DNA of 64,000 bases from Manis javanica (lineage: Eukaryota; Chordata; Mammalia; Pholidota; Manidae), in NCBI RefSeq assembly GCF_040802235.1, contig NC_133156.1, positions 183,656,351 to 183,720,350 on the forward strand, given 5' to 3'. Under the pieces are notes generated by a model, which was not told the origin of the DNA, searched no databases, and was given only the letters and a program-made list of their open reading frames with translations. This document shows, piece after piece, positions 52,601-62,799 of this stretch (position 1 is its first letter; each line of letters begins with the position of its first letter). Both the position numbers and the translations under genes were made by a program.

Positions 52601-55600
52601 AGTGATTATTCAGAATTATTCAAGCGAGGTGTTACAATTCTGATTTTAATGGGTATTCCCTATAACTTGAAAAAAGAAGGATCTTAAATTGGAGTATCCT
52701 TTTTCTTTGCCTTTGGGTCAGAAATCAGGGATGATTTTTTTCTTTTTTTTTAAATTAAGGTATCATTGATGTACAATCTTATGAAGGTTTCACACGAGCA
52801 ACATTGTGGTTTCAGCATTCACCCGTATTATCAAGTCCCTCCACTCCATTACAGTCACTGTCCATCAGCATAGTAAGATGCTTTAGAGTCATTACTTGTC
52901 TTCCCTGTGCTGTACTGCCTTCCCTGTGACCTACCTATATTGTGAGCGCTAATTATAATGCCCCCTAATTCCCTTCTCCTTCCCTTCCCACCCACCCTCT
53001 CCAACCCCTTCCCTTTGGTAACCACTAGTGCGGGAGTCCAGCTCCAGTCTAGGGGTGGGATGCCCGAAGGTGCAGGACGGAGTCGGCATATGGAGAGATA
53101 GGACATGGAGTCAGTTGGAGGTGGTCTCTCGACAAAGTACCAGTGACAGCTTTATTTATACCATTTTGCACAAGGATATGATTATTTTTTATTTGTTCTT
53201 TTGATTAACAAGCATAGGCAAGCTTTTTTCTTTCTGTTTCCTTTTAATCTATACATGGTTAGCCAAGTGTTAGACAGGTGATTTTTTTTTTTCTGTTCCT
53301 TGACCTAAACTTTTCTTAGCAACATGGACTCTATTGTGTTTCTTGTTTCTATGCAAAGCAGTTTCTAAGTAATACATGTGACCACAGAAACGTGCAGCAT
53401 GTAGCAGTGACTATGGAGTCTATCAGCTCAGGGTGAAATACAGGTCACTCACTACTACAGTTAGCTAGGCAGGTATCAACATCTATATTTTTAATGCAAT
53501 GGGTACATTTTATCTCCTCATAATATTCTATCGTAGGTAGATGCAAGATAAAGATAGAAAGCATGATTTAGTGATGTAAGAAGGCAAGTGTAGATGATCA
53601 GGTGTGTGCCTATAGACTAGGTATTAATCCAAGCCAGACAAGGGTAGCAAAACATCCATGGGTGTAGACAATTTCTCTCAAAACTGGGGGGGTGAGGTTC
53701 TAAGCCTCACTTCTGTTAGCCCCCATTTTCTCACCTGATGGCACCCTTGCAACTGTGCCTGTCTTAGGTTGTTCCTCCCTTGAAAAATCTTACCCCTCTC
53801 TGGCTAACCAGCCATCTTCCAGGGCCATACAGGGAGATGTAAAGCTGGTAAGTGAGAGATAAGTAATAGTCTTTGGAAAGGTTAGCTTTTCACTTCTTTG
53901 CAGATTTATGTCCCGTGGCTTCCAGGCCCAGCACTTGTCTTGAGGTATCTTTACCACTTGGAAGAATTATGGTACTTGGTAATTTCACATATGAGGCACG
54001 AATTCTAGTAAAGGGCTGTAATTAGGAAGGAAGAAGAGAAGCTATAGAAGTAACAAATAGAAGAAAACATGAGAAGATTATTTAAGTGTCAGACAGGGTT
54101 ATTCTATTCAATATTCCCTCATAACTCTATTTCTCTAATTTTCCTATAAAACTCTTCATCACTAGTTTCACTAGCATTGCAAACAAGGGGGGCATTCCCA
54201 CTTAGGTGGAGATTGGGTAGTCAGTGTTTGACTAGCTACCTGCAGGTTTTGGTATTCTATGCCAAAATTGCTATCTGTCCTCTGGGTGTTCTATACTTCA
54301 GGACCACTATCCTGAAAAGCTTCTGGGAAGTTTATGTTCTCCTCCTTTCCGTGCTGCTTAGCAAAGGTTAACTTAGCTCTTGGCAACAATGCAAGCAAAA
54401 GCAAAGCCAATAGTATAATAGAGAATAACAAAATCAAGGTAGGTAATAGAGGGAGCCAGCTGCGAAGGCCCCTGCTTTGTGGGGGTCTTCCTCCAGTCTG
54501 AGCTTTGCTACACAGCTTGAGTAGCATGGCTCCCAGCACACTAGTCCCTTCTTGGAGTCTGCAAGTCTGCTGTCGTTTTGTTCCTTCTGTTTTGCTTCAT
54601 TGTTATACTCCACAAATGAGGGAAATCATTTAGTACTTGTCTTTCTCTGCCTGGCTTATTTCAATGAGCATAATACCCTGTAGCTCTATCCATTTGTTGC
54701 AAATGGTAGGATTTGTTTTCTTCTTATGACTGAATAATATTCCATTGTGTATATGTACCACATCTTCTTTATCCATTCATCTACTGATGGACACCTAGGT
54801 TGCTCCTATATCTTGGCTATTGTAAATAGTGTTGCGATAAACATAGGGGTGCATATGTCTTTTTGAATCAGGGATGTGGAATTCCTGGGTCAAATGGTAT
54901 TTCTATTTTTAGTTTTCTGAGGAACCTCCATATTGCTTTCTGCAATAGTTGAACTAATTTACATTTCTACCAACAGTTGTAGGAGGGTGTCCCTTTCTCT
55001 GCATCCTCCAGCATTTGTTGTTTCTTATCTTTTGGATGTTGGCCAAAGGATGAATTTTCTTGTAAATTAAATAATGATCCCCTACTAGGTATGGAAGTCC
55101 TAGATAAACTGGCCAGCAAATAGAAAATATTTAAGTAATTTGAGAAGATACATTATTTGTGAAGTCATTGGGCTTAGCACAATTAAACTCTCTTCCCAAA
55201 TTGTAGTTTAATTCTCCTTAGAGAAATAACCTTTAATTAGTTTGTGTTCTTTTTCACAAGGGAAGTATTAAACATTTTTAAACTTTTTTTTAAAGCAGAT
55301 CCTGAATATTTGAGGTTTTTCCCTTCCAACAATAATGGGATAGTGTAGAAAATTCAGCATAATGTGATTCATACATTAAGATTAGCTTGATTGCCAGGCA
55401 TTGTTATATTCAGAAAAAGAGTAAGTTGTTTGATAGCTATAAAACTTAACATGTGAACTCTAAATATACGCCTATGGTAGCACTAAAGACACTTGAGGAA
55501 CTTATTTAAATGCAGGATGTCACAGAGGCAGCTTCTAGACTGGAACAAGTGGTGTTCAGGGAGGCCCTGAAGCAACCCAGAGCAAAGTCAAGAGAGCGAG

Positions 55601-58600
55601 TAATTGTTGAGCTTCTGTCCATTGGGCATTATTTACTTACATCACCTCATTCACTCTCACAACCATGTGTTGGTATTAACTGTATTTTGCAGATGAGAAA
55701 CAGACCATGAAAAACTCACCCTGCATTGTTTAGTGGCAAACACAAAATTTATTTCAGGTTCTGTCTGGCTCAGTCCCAATGATGGTGTGCAGCACACAAG
55801 GTGTGAGGTTAGCTGTAGGTGCCATCAACAGAGGTCTCATAAGAATGCTGCTAGCGGAGCAACAGGGGAAGGAATAAAACCAATTTTAGAGCAGGTGTGA
55901 GCCAGTAGCAGCTGTGTAGCCATGAAGATGTTAGTGTTTCAGTTTGTATGTGGTTTGGCTGGAATTCAAATTAATGTTACAGAAAAAAAAAGAAAAGCCA
56001 TGAATGATGTAAGGGAGAAAAGGCAGATTTATTGACAGAATTTACTTGAAAATAGAAAGGGAAGTTTTAACTAATTTGAGTATACTTAACAGGAAAGATG
56101 AATAAGTAAAAGATCTGTTGTCATCCAGATGTTTGTCTACTTTTTCCTTTCTCACTTTTCTTCATTTTTTCTTCACATCTAGATGCCCTTGGAAATCACC
56201 CGGAGTTTTATCCAGAACCGGGATGGGACTTACGAGCTGTTTAAATGCCCTAAAGTGGAAGTAGAAAGCATAGCAGAAACCTATGGTCGTATAGAAAAGC
56301 AACCAGTGCTGCGACCATTGGAACTAAAAACTTTTCTCAAAGTTGGTAAGTGACTTAGCGGTTTCATTAGCACATCTTCCTTTGTGGGTCAGCTGTGTGC
56401 GTTCACTGTCCTAGACTTTGGATCTTGACTTAAATATTCATCTTGCAAAGGCAGCCACGGTATAAAGTGTTTTGTTTCATTTCAGGTAGTGTTTTTAAAA
56501 TAAAATTAAAATTCTCTTTACTATAAAGAAAAAACACAGTTTTTCTTTTTTTTGGTATCATTAATCTACAATTACATGAGCAACATTATGGTTGCTATGC
56601 ATTAGAATGATGCTGGCTTCATGAGTGACTTTGGAAGTATTTCCTCCTCTTCTATTTTTTGGAAAACTTTAAGGAGAATGGGTATTATGTCTTCTCTATA
56701 TGTCCGATAAAATTCAGCGGTGAATCCATCTGGCCTGGGGGTTTTGTTCTTGGGTAGTTTTTTGATTACCAATTCAATTTCATAGCTGATAATTGATCTG
56801 TTTAGATTTTCTGTTTCTTTCTTGGTCAGTCTTGGGAAGGTTGTATTTTTCTAGGAAGTTGTCCATTTCTTCTAGGTTTTCCAGTTTGTTAGCATATAGA
56901 TTTTCATAGTATTCTCTAATAATTCTTTGTATTTCTGTGGGTTCCGTCGTGATTTTTCCTTTCTCATTTCTGATTCTGTTTATGTGTGTAGATTCTCTTT
57001 TTCTCTTAATAAGTCTGGCTAGGGGGTTATCTATCTTCCACCCCAGGCAGTTTTGGACTCCAGAGCCTGCACCCCACATCATCTGATACTTAGCTGTGTC
57101 ACCCTCATTCATCACTGTACCCCCAAGATAGCACAGTGTCTGGTCCATAATAGACCCTCAATAATGACTTCTCAAATGAAGAGTGAGTGAATGAATGAAA
57201 GCCAGCCATAATTTTAATTACCTTAGCTTTGTGATCCACTAGTGCCCCCCTTCATTTCTCCAATTGTGCACTTACTCTTTTAGGAGAAATTTAGAATTTA
57301 TAATTATTGTTTTCAAATTCTTATGTTAATATATTCCTACTTATATTTTTTGCTGCTCTTGTGACTAAGATTTTTATCATTTTTCTAACTTGTTACTGCC
57401 AATGTATGGAAAGCCCTTGATTTTGGCATACTCATTATCAAATTGGCCCCCTTAATGCGTTCCTAGTAGTGATGATAGTTCTTTTCCTCTGGGTTCTGAG
57501 CAATCAATTATATCTCCTGAAAATGATAATTGTTTCGTATCAAATATTTATATCTCATATTTTTCATAAATTAGCTACGATTTCAAGAACAACAATGAAT
57601 AATAGTGAAGCTAGCATCCACAATCATCATTTAGGTTATAGTAAAAACTTCCCCAGTGTAGTATTTCCCAACTGTCTTGAAGAAGAGATAGTGTTAAGTA
57701 CTCTGTGAAAAAAGTATTTCATGGTTAAATAAATTTGAGAATGCTACATACTATATTTCTTTAAGACCCCTGATTGTAAGGCGCCAGAAAATTTAGTAGT
57801 AACTTTTTTGGTGGGAAAAGAAACTTCACCATATGAAAACTGCCTGGGTTATAAAATATACTCAGATCTCAGATAATGCTATAGGTAGAGTAGAGAGTAG
57901 GTAGGTAGTAATGTCTTAGAATATAATTTATCTGGGAAATTAATCCTAAAAATCTACACATTAAAAAGATCTTGCAATAAAAACACCTATTGAACTTTAC
58001 TTAACCTAAGGTTTCCCAAATTTATTTAACCAGTGAACACTTTTCAGGGGAATACCATCAACATTTCACAGGATAGTTTTCTAGGAAAAATTGCTCTGTT
58101 TCACTATTAAATTATGCACTATTGGTTATTGATTTCAGATTAATTTTTTTAAGTACTCTTATTAGGAACTAGCATTAAATTTTTTGAAATACCTTTCCAC
58201 CATTTTTTGAGGTTTGTCTTTGACCCAAGTGCAATGAACTTTATTAATAAAGTTCTAATGTTGAAGTAACTTCCATTTATGGAACAAATCCTACTTGGTC
58301 TTTTCTCTTTTAATGCATATGTAGATTCTACTTGCTATTTTATTTAGGTTTTTATCTATTCATAAGTGATTAACTGCCTACCATTTATTTTTTGGAAACT
58401 TTTTTGGGTTTTGGTAATAGTTATATAGAAAATGATTTTAGAAAGCTTTGGATCAAATTAAATAGCTTAGGAAATATATGTTCCTTGAATATTTGAAAGA
58501 ATTTATTCTCTAGACCTAACCTTTTCTTGCAAGCAGCTCTCTAAAAAATTGTACAGTTTCTTCTGATTTACATTTCTGTTCATGGTTTCTATTCTTTCTT

Positions 58601-61600
58601 GAGTCAATTTTGATAATTCATTTTTTTTAATTCATCTGTTTTCATCCAAAATTTAAATGATGCACATCTTAATGATTTTTGGTATAGATGATATTCACAT
58701 ATGACCTTTAAAATCTATCCTTTGTCTTTAGTTATACACTCCACCAAAATTTTTTTTTATTATCTTTCTCAAAGAAAGGTACTTGTATATATCAGTTGTT
58801 CTAAATTACTGTTTTAAACTATTGTATCCTTTTGTCTGTAATAATCGCTCCTAACTCTTTAAAAAGTTTTTTCTACTATTTTCTTGGAACTCTTTTTATA
58901 GCTTTTAAAATGGAATTCTCAGTTAATTTTTAAAAACATGTTTGATAATAAGAATACTTAAGGTTCTTATTGTCTGTAATTATAGTTTAGCTTTTTTGTA
59001 TCCCCAATACTTGATATTTAAAATTTCCAGTTGGTTGAGGCTTTCAATTTCTGACTTTTTAGAAATTTAAAAATATTTTCTCACTAACCTATGATACGAA
59101 TTTGTTAGTAAAGATGTAATTTACCCAATATAAGGCTTTATATAGTTTTAAAATGAACCATATCTTTAAAGTTCTTTTTATCTTCATTTATTACCTGTTT
59201 GACCTACTAGAGACCAGAGAGTTGATACAATTTCCTACTACAATGGTATTTCTCTCTAAATATCTTCTTATGTTTCAAAAAAGACTTAAAGTATTGTAAT
59301 GCAGTGTTTTTGGTACATCTTAGACCATTCAGGCAGCTGTAACAGAATTCTATAAACTGGGTGGCTTATAAACAACAGAATTTATTTCTCACAGTTCTGG
59401 AGGCTGGGGAGTTCAAGATCAGGGCACTGGCAGATTCAGTGTCTGGTGAAGGCTTGCTTCCTGGCTTATAAACAGCAGTCAGCAATCTTTTCATTGTTGT
59501 CTTCGCATGACAAAAAGAGCAAAAAATGTCTCTGGGGTTTATAAGGCCACTCATCTCATTCATCAAGGCTCCACCTTCCTGACCTAATCACTTCCCAAAG
59601 TCTCACCTCCAAGTCCCATCATGTTGAAGATAAGGCTTTTCAATAGATGAATTTGGGGAGGATATAAACATTCAGTCTTATAGCAATACTTTATCAATTT
59701 AAAATAATTTTTACCCTAAATTATTCCTCGTCTAGTATTACAAGTGACACCACTTTCTTTTGTTTTTCATATTTCTGAGATGTTTTCCATCCTTTTAAAT
59801 TGTGATCTTTGTTTAGTTGAAACTCTTGCCAACATTAGTTGGTTTGGTTTTTCTCTAGTTTTAATAACTTATCACCTTTATCTTTGTTATAATTGATGAA
59901 GTTGGTCTTTTGTTGTTTGCTTTTTTTTTTTGCTAAATGGACTGTTTTTTGTGCTTGTCTCCATAGTTTTTAAAGTGATACCCTCTTCTCATTGTTAATT
60001 CTGCTAGTGTTCCATGTTTTTTTTCAAAAGCACCCTTTAAACTGAGGTTTTCATTTTCTTTTTAAGGTATCATTGATATACACTCTTATGAAGGTTTCAC
60101 AAGAAAAACAATGTGATTGCTACATTCATCCATATTATCCAGCCCCCCCATACCCCATTGCAGTCACTGTCCATCAGTATAGTAAGATGCCACAGAGTCA
60201 CTACTTGTCTTCTGTGTGCTACACTGTCTTCCCCATGACCCCGACACACACTATGTGAACTAATCATAATATCCCTGAGGTTTTCATTTTTGAATCTTTA
60301 ATCCTCTGAAATTTATTTAGTTGTAGGTATGACGTAAAATTCTGTTTTCTTTTGTTTTTTTCCACCTATCTGGTTGATGCACTCCATTTACTGTAAGAAA
60401 CACCTGCATTTCTTTTACTAATTAAAAATCCCTTTATCTTTTACTAAATTCCTGTTGTATTTGTGTCCATTTTGAACTTTTTTTTTTTTTCTTTTAATCT
60501 GTCTAAACATATGCCAGTACCCCTATAGCTCCAGGGGGAAGGGTGTTCCTGGCCCGGGGCAAATACCCTATGAAAGCAGTGAAACCAAAATAAGTCAAGG
60601 GAAAGAGTAGGTTTGGGAGAAAGGCTTTTTATTGCTCACAGCTTGCTTGAATTTGCTGACTAGGCCCAGCCCTGTCCGTCTCCTCTCGCCACCACTCTCA
60701 CTCTGCCACTAGGGTGCACTCTCTACTTCCTGCCCACCCTTTCCAGGAGGAACTCCATTGGCAGGTCCTTGGTGACTGGCAGACACCAGACCAATTATGT
60801 ACCAGGAACAGATGAGAGGCAAGAACAGCTGTTCCCCCTTGCCGCAGAAGGCAGGGAGGCTCTGCAGTGGTAAACACCTCTTGATAATATAAATTAACTA
60901 AGGTTGTGTTGGAGATTCTGAAAATTCTGCAGTTTACCCTGAAAGCCTATCTCGCCACCACCCTCCTTACCCCAGAAGGACTCAGGAGACACAGGCCCAC
61001 GCAAGAGATTTTATCTGAAAGAGAAAATGGCTGCCCCCAGAGAGAGGGGGAGCAGCAGCTCGTGAGTGAGGAAGCGCATTTTTAAGGAGTAGGGGTAGGG
61101 TGTGTTCTACGTTGGTAATTGGATCTTAAGGGGTGGGCGACCATGTGGTCGGTGGTGATTGGATCTTAAGGGGTGGGGGTCTTAGTGTGCCAGAATTTGC
61201 CTTCATACCCCATAACCACAGTCACACTCCTTTGGTTATTATGGATTTGTGATATGTTTTAGAACCATGTAGATTTTAATTCTTTCTTTCTGGCTTCCTT
61301 GAAACTTGACCTTTTCTCATTAGTCTCCCTTTTAATCTCATCTAGCTGTCTTTTCTTCTCAATCTGGACTCTTCTTATGATTCTTTTGGCTGGATTCTTA
61401 TTTTATTCAAGGATTCCAGATGGTTCTGTGAAATTTTCTTTTGGATACATCCAGTAATAATTGCTTTTCCTTCCCCCTGATTGTTGTTCTTATTGGTTCC
61501 CCCTTGTTCTCATATAGTTTGTTGGGTTTTTTAAACTTTTTTTTCTTTACTTTTTTAATCCTGAACAGAATAAGATCTGTGCAGACTCAAATTTTGGAGT

Positions 61601-61843
61601 TGTACTGATCTTTTTTCTTTGTTTCTTTCTTTAGGCAACACTTCCCCAGATCAAAAGGAGCCAACACCTTTCATCATTGAATGGATCCCAGATATCCTTC
61701 CCCAATCCAAGATTGGTGAGCTACGAATCAAGTTTGAGTATGGTCACCACCGGAATGGGCATGTGGCAGAGTACCAAGACCAGCGGCCCCCTCTGGACCA
61801 GCCCTTGGAACTGGCCCCGCTGACCACCATCACTTTCCCTTGA
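42800..61843 (+). CDS. C2orf42: C2orf42 homologue, uncharacterised zinc-site protein (spliced, complete)
   Basis: Eight coding exons with matching phases: 42800-43622, 44340-44450, 46191-46295, 48514-48618, 50928-51035, 52374-52474, 56183-56345 and 61635-61843. They total 1725 nt, or 574 codons plus TGA, the human protein's length as I recall it. The start has a strong context (AAAATGG). Residues 28-47 form C-x2-C-x10-C-x4-C, a putative treble-clef zinc site. Residues 224-247 form CSC-x18-CIH, which fits the SWIM pattern. Residues 301-307 (KPKKRKK) resemble a nuclear localisation signal. No membrane segment or signal peptide is seen. The function is not established; a nuclear binding role is my inference. 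No frame is broken. Confidence 0.96.
43623..44339 (+). other. C2orf42: C2orf42 intron 3
   Basis: 717 bp, with a (GGTTG)n-like stretch at 43790-43808. Nothing else recognised. Confidence 0.75.
44340..44450 (+). CDS. C2orf42: C2orf42 coding exon with basic stretch
   Basis: 111 nt reading [15 protein letters not shown] and on to [12 protein letters not shown], with acceptor TTTTAG and donor GTAAGC. The KPKKRKK stretch resembles a monopartite nuclear signal. Confidence 0.94.
44451..46190 (+). other. C2orf42: C2orf42 intron 4
   Basis: 1.7 kb. The stretch 45100-45680 is old L1-like sense text (e.g. TGATTATAAAGAACTTGG near 45630), and a DNA-transposon-like element follows at 45689. Confidence 0.65.
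45689..45812. mobile_element. Palindromic DNA-transposon-like element, second copy
   Basis: GTTAAACTTGGATTTCAGAT, AAACAATGAATAACTTTTTA and the mirrored right arm TTTGAAATTCAAA match the same remembered palindromic family as 24806-25290. Confidence 0.45.
46191..46295 (+). CDS. C2orf42: C2orf42 coding exon (Ser-rich linker)
   Basis: 105 nt reading [20 protein letters not shown] and on to VVASALKRQ, with acceptor GTTTAG and donor GTAAGT. It looks like a flexible linker. Confidence 0.94.
47287..47320. repeat. (TTTA)n(TTTG)n simple repeat
   Basis: Runs of ATTT units followed by GTTT units. Confidence 0.85.
47325..47420 (-). mobile_element. L2-type 3' end, antisense, short
   Basis: CATTCATTTATCGAACAGAT, GTGCCTTCAGTGTACCAGGG and ATTAAGGATACCACAGTGAA fit the antisense L2 3' tail. 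Confidence 0.5.
47505..48250 (-). mobile_element. L1 3' region, antisense
   Basis: GTTAGTTTCAAATATACAAC (3' UTR side), then TGGCTGAATAATATTCTATT and TTTTTTGAGGAACCTCCATC (ORF2 C-terminus). On the minus strand a broken ORF2 piece, [17 protein letters not shown], is readable near 48035-48077 and downstream. Confidence 0.85.
48514..48618 (+). CDS. C2orf42: C2orf42 coding exon
   Basis: 105 nt reading [20 protein letters not shown] to TMHYQFD, with acceptor CCCTAG after a long T tract and donor GTAAGT. Confidence 0.95.
49060..49450. repeat. Ancient CR1/L3-like repeat (uncertain)
   Basis: TTGTTGGACAGTGAGCTGTG, GGAAGGTCTTCCTCATTGTA and TGGTTCTAGTTCTGTGCTCT follow the word order of an old CR1/L3-related family. 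Family assignment from memory only. Confidence 0.4.
49525..49590. repeat. A-rich low-complexity sequence
   Basis: Runs of A with AATAAA units, bracketed by two copies of AATAAAGCATCCC. Confidence 0.8.
50928..51035 (+). CDS. C2orf42: C2orf42 coding exon
   Basis: 108 nt reading [20 protein letters not shown] to RLPNSTT, with acceptor CTATAG and donor GTATGG. Confidence 0.95.
51458..51526 (+). repeat. Direct repeat B, copy 1
   Basis: AGCATCTCCAAGAAGCATCA to TTTCTGCCAAA. It shares AATTTGATTCATCACWTTTC-type sequence with 52144-52215. Confidence 0.8.
52144..52215 (+). repeat. Direct repeat B, copy 2
   Basis: AGCATCTCAAAGCATCAGAG to TTTCTGCCAAA, in the same orientation as copy 1, with small indels. 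Confidence 0.8.
52374..52474 (+). CDS. C2orf42: C2orf42 coding exon
   Basis: 101 nt reading [20 protein letters not shown] to QILDTPE, with acceptor TTAAAG and donor GTAAGA. Confidence 0.95.
52752..53028 (-). mobile_element. L1 3' end, antisense, left part
   Basis: AATTAAGGTATCATTGATGT through CCCTTTGGTAACCACTAG is the reversed L1 3' UTR. It breaks off at the LTR insertion and continues at 54545. Confidence 0.88.
53029..54538 (-). mobile_element. Endogenous retrovirus solo LTR, probably class II (ERV2)
   Basis: A 1510-bp insertion that starts TG and ends CA on either strand, flanked by an exact 6-bp duplication CACTAG (53023-53028, 54539-54544), the length typical of class II (ERVK-like) elements. 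On the minus strand it begins TGCTGGGAGCCATGCTACTC, has TATAAATAAAG (TATA-like and AATAAA overlapping) near 53160, and ends CTGGACTCCCGCA. I see no gag, pol or env coding sequence, so I call a solo LTR, though it is long. Confidence 0.75.
54545..55048 (-). mobile_element. L1 3' region, antisense, right part
   Basis: The L1 resumes with TCCCTTCTTGGAGTCTGCAA and runs into the ORF2 end (CAAATGGTATTTCTATTTTT). A possible imperfect duplication is GGATGA-type sequence at 52729 and 55049. Confidence 0.88.
55600..55745 (-). mobile_element. MIR SINE, antisense
   Basis: TTGAGCTTCTGTCCATTGGG, CATCACCTCATTCACTCTCA, CAACCATGTGTTGGTATTAA and TTTTGCAGATGAGAAACAGA are reversed MIR. Confidence 0.75.
56183..56345 (+). 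CDS. C2orf42: C2orf42 coding exon
   Basis: 163 nt reading [20 protein letters not shown] to LKTFLKV, with acceptor ATCTAG and donor GTAAGT. Confidence 0.95.
56550..57035 (-). mobile_element. L1 with internal deletion, antisense
   Basis: The 3' tip (GGTATCATTAATCTACAATT to TTGCTATGCATT, about 56552-56608) joins directly to mid-ORF2 sequence (AGAATGATGCTGGCTTCATG to GGCTAGGGGGTTATCTATCT). The minus-strand frame reads [13 protein letters not shown]-like ORF2 text with stops. The intervening ORF2 end and most of the 3' UTR are missing. Confidence 0.8.
59325..59690 (-). mobile_element. MLT1-type MaLR LTR, antisense
   Basis: CTATAAACTGGGTGGCTTAT, ATTTCTCACAGTTCTGGAGG, CAGATTCAGTGTCTGGTGAA and CCTGACCTAATCACTTCCCA are a classic reversed MaLR LTR. 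The 66-codon minus frame at 59566-59366 is part of it. Confidence 0.88.
60058..60274 (-). mobile_element. Short L1 3' end, antisense, 16-bp target duplication
   Basis: Reversed L1 3' UTR (TTTAAGGTATCATTGATATA onward). Flanked by exact copies of CTGAGGTTTTCATTTT at 60042-60057 and 60275-60290. Confidence 0.92.
60495..61200 (-). mobile_element. LTR cluster, antisense (probably two LTR pieces)
   Basis: GC-richer block unlike its surroundings. Two reversed poly(A)-type sites are seen: GGCTTTTTATTGCTCACAGC at 60625-60645 and AAGAGATTTTATCTGAAAGA at about 61001-61020. Both suit LTR R regions on the minus strand. ATTGGATCTTAAGGGGTGGG occurs twice (about 61119 and 61158). Boundaries and class are uncertain. 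Confidence 0.5.
61635..61843 (+). CDS. C2orf42: C2orf42 last coding exon and stop
   Basis: 209 nt reading [20 protein letters not shown] to APLTTITFP and TGA, with acceptor CTTTAG. It follows a 5.3-kb repeat-filled intron. Confidence 0.96.
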
Positions 61844-62280
61844 GGCAAAATAAGAGTCTTCTGCTGCTAAATTTGCACATCCCCACCCCTTGACAACTTT
61901 AAATCCTACTTAGGCACTCAGATAGCCCTGTTCCTTAGTGAACTGCTCTTAGCTAAAATGCAATTTCTCAACACTTCAAGTGGATTCTGAAGAACTTTTC
62001 TTGTAAATAGCCTTTTTGGTGCTGCTGTGTATAGTCATTATAAATTGGATGGCATTCTAGCTAGTTCTTGAACAAAAGGAATTTCCTTCCTAAAGACTCA
62101 CCTTTAGAGTTTGTTCTGCTTTTTTCTAATTCTCTTAAGAAGTTAACAGCACTCAGCCTTATACCAACCGTGTTGGAAAGTTAGTAATACCTTGGTTAGG
62201 GCACAGCGATAAGGACCATCCTGACAGTTCCAGTCATGCCCTTTAATTATGTTCTCAAATAAAACCCAGTGTCACTAGTT
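61844..62280 (+). other. C2orf42: C2orf42 3' UTR
   Basis: From the TGA to just past the poly(A) signal at 62258. About 430 nt, free of recognisable repeats. Confidence 0.75.
62258..62263 (+). terminator. C2orf42: C2orf42 poly(A) signal AATAAA
   Basis: Canonical AATAAA 415 nt after the stop, followed by GTGTCACTAGTTTTTCC, a suitable GT/T-rich element. Confidence 0.75.
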
Positions 62281-62544
62281 TTTCCAAATTATGTATCATG
62301 TTGGCCTGAGTCTAAAATTATAAACCTTTTGGGAGATTTAGATGATAGTGAAAAGGAAAAAGAAATCCAGGTGTCAAAGGAATATTAACATTTAAAATTA
62401 ATACTTGTTCCCTTCATATTCCTTCTTTATTCTCCAGAAAGTTTGACAGCTGGTAAGATACAATTTCTATTTGTGAGTTCACTGATCACAGAATGGAGAT
62501 ACTGAAAGACACAGATTTAGAAATCTATCTTCAAGGAGAAAAAA

Positions 62545-62780
62545 AGAGAATGAATATTTCCTATATACCTACTTTGTGCCAGGCACTTTTATTTATATTC
62601 TCATTCATTCGTCTCCATCATTTAGTCCTCATTATTCTTTGGGTTTAGGCATTACTCCTTTTATAGTTAAAGAAACAGCCTCTCTGAGGTTAAGTATCTT
62701 GCTGGAAACAGCATTAAAAATATTGTTTCATTTTACCGCAAAGTGCTTGTTCTTTCCATTTTGTCAGGTTGCTTTGATAT
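62545..62780 (-). mobile_element. MIR SINE, antisense
   Basis: ATACCTACTTTGTGCCAGGC, ATTCATTCGTCTCCATCATT, GAAACAGCCTCTCTGAGGTT and AAGTATCTTGCTGG are a reversed MIR. Confidence 0.82.
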
Positions 62781-62799
62781 AAGTTCCTTATTCGTTGCC

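Larger units (their letters stand above)
52475..56182 (+). other. C2orf42: C2orf42 intron 8
   Basis: 3.7 kb. It contains an antisense L1 split by a solo LTR and a MIR. A 66-codon frame at 55510-55710 overlaps the MIR and is not called. Confidence 0.7.
56346..61634 (+). other. C2orf42: C2orf42 intron 9
   Basis: 5.3 kb, the last intron. It holds a rearranged L1, an MLT1 LTR, a short L1 and one or two further LTRs. 57200-59320 is AT-rich with nothing I recognise. Confidence 0.7.

Noticed and set aside
54291-54539. 82-codon hydrophobic minus-strand frame starting [17 protein letters not shown]
   Set aside because: It lies at the start of the solo LTR; such a frame in an LTR is expected by chance and has no retroviral gene signature.
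56780-57148. 122-codon minus-strand frame
   Set aside because: It is L1 ORF2 text fused to unrelated intron sequence.
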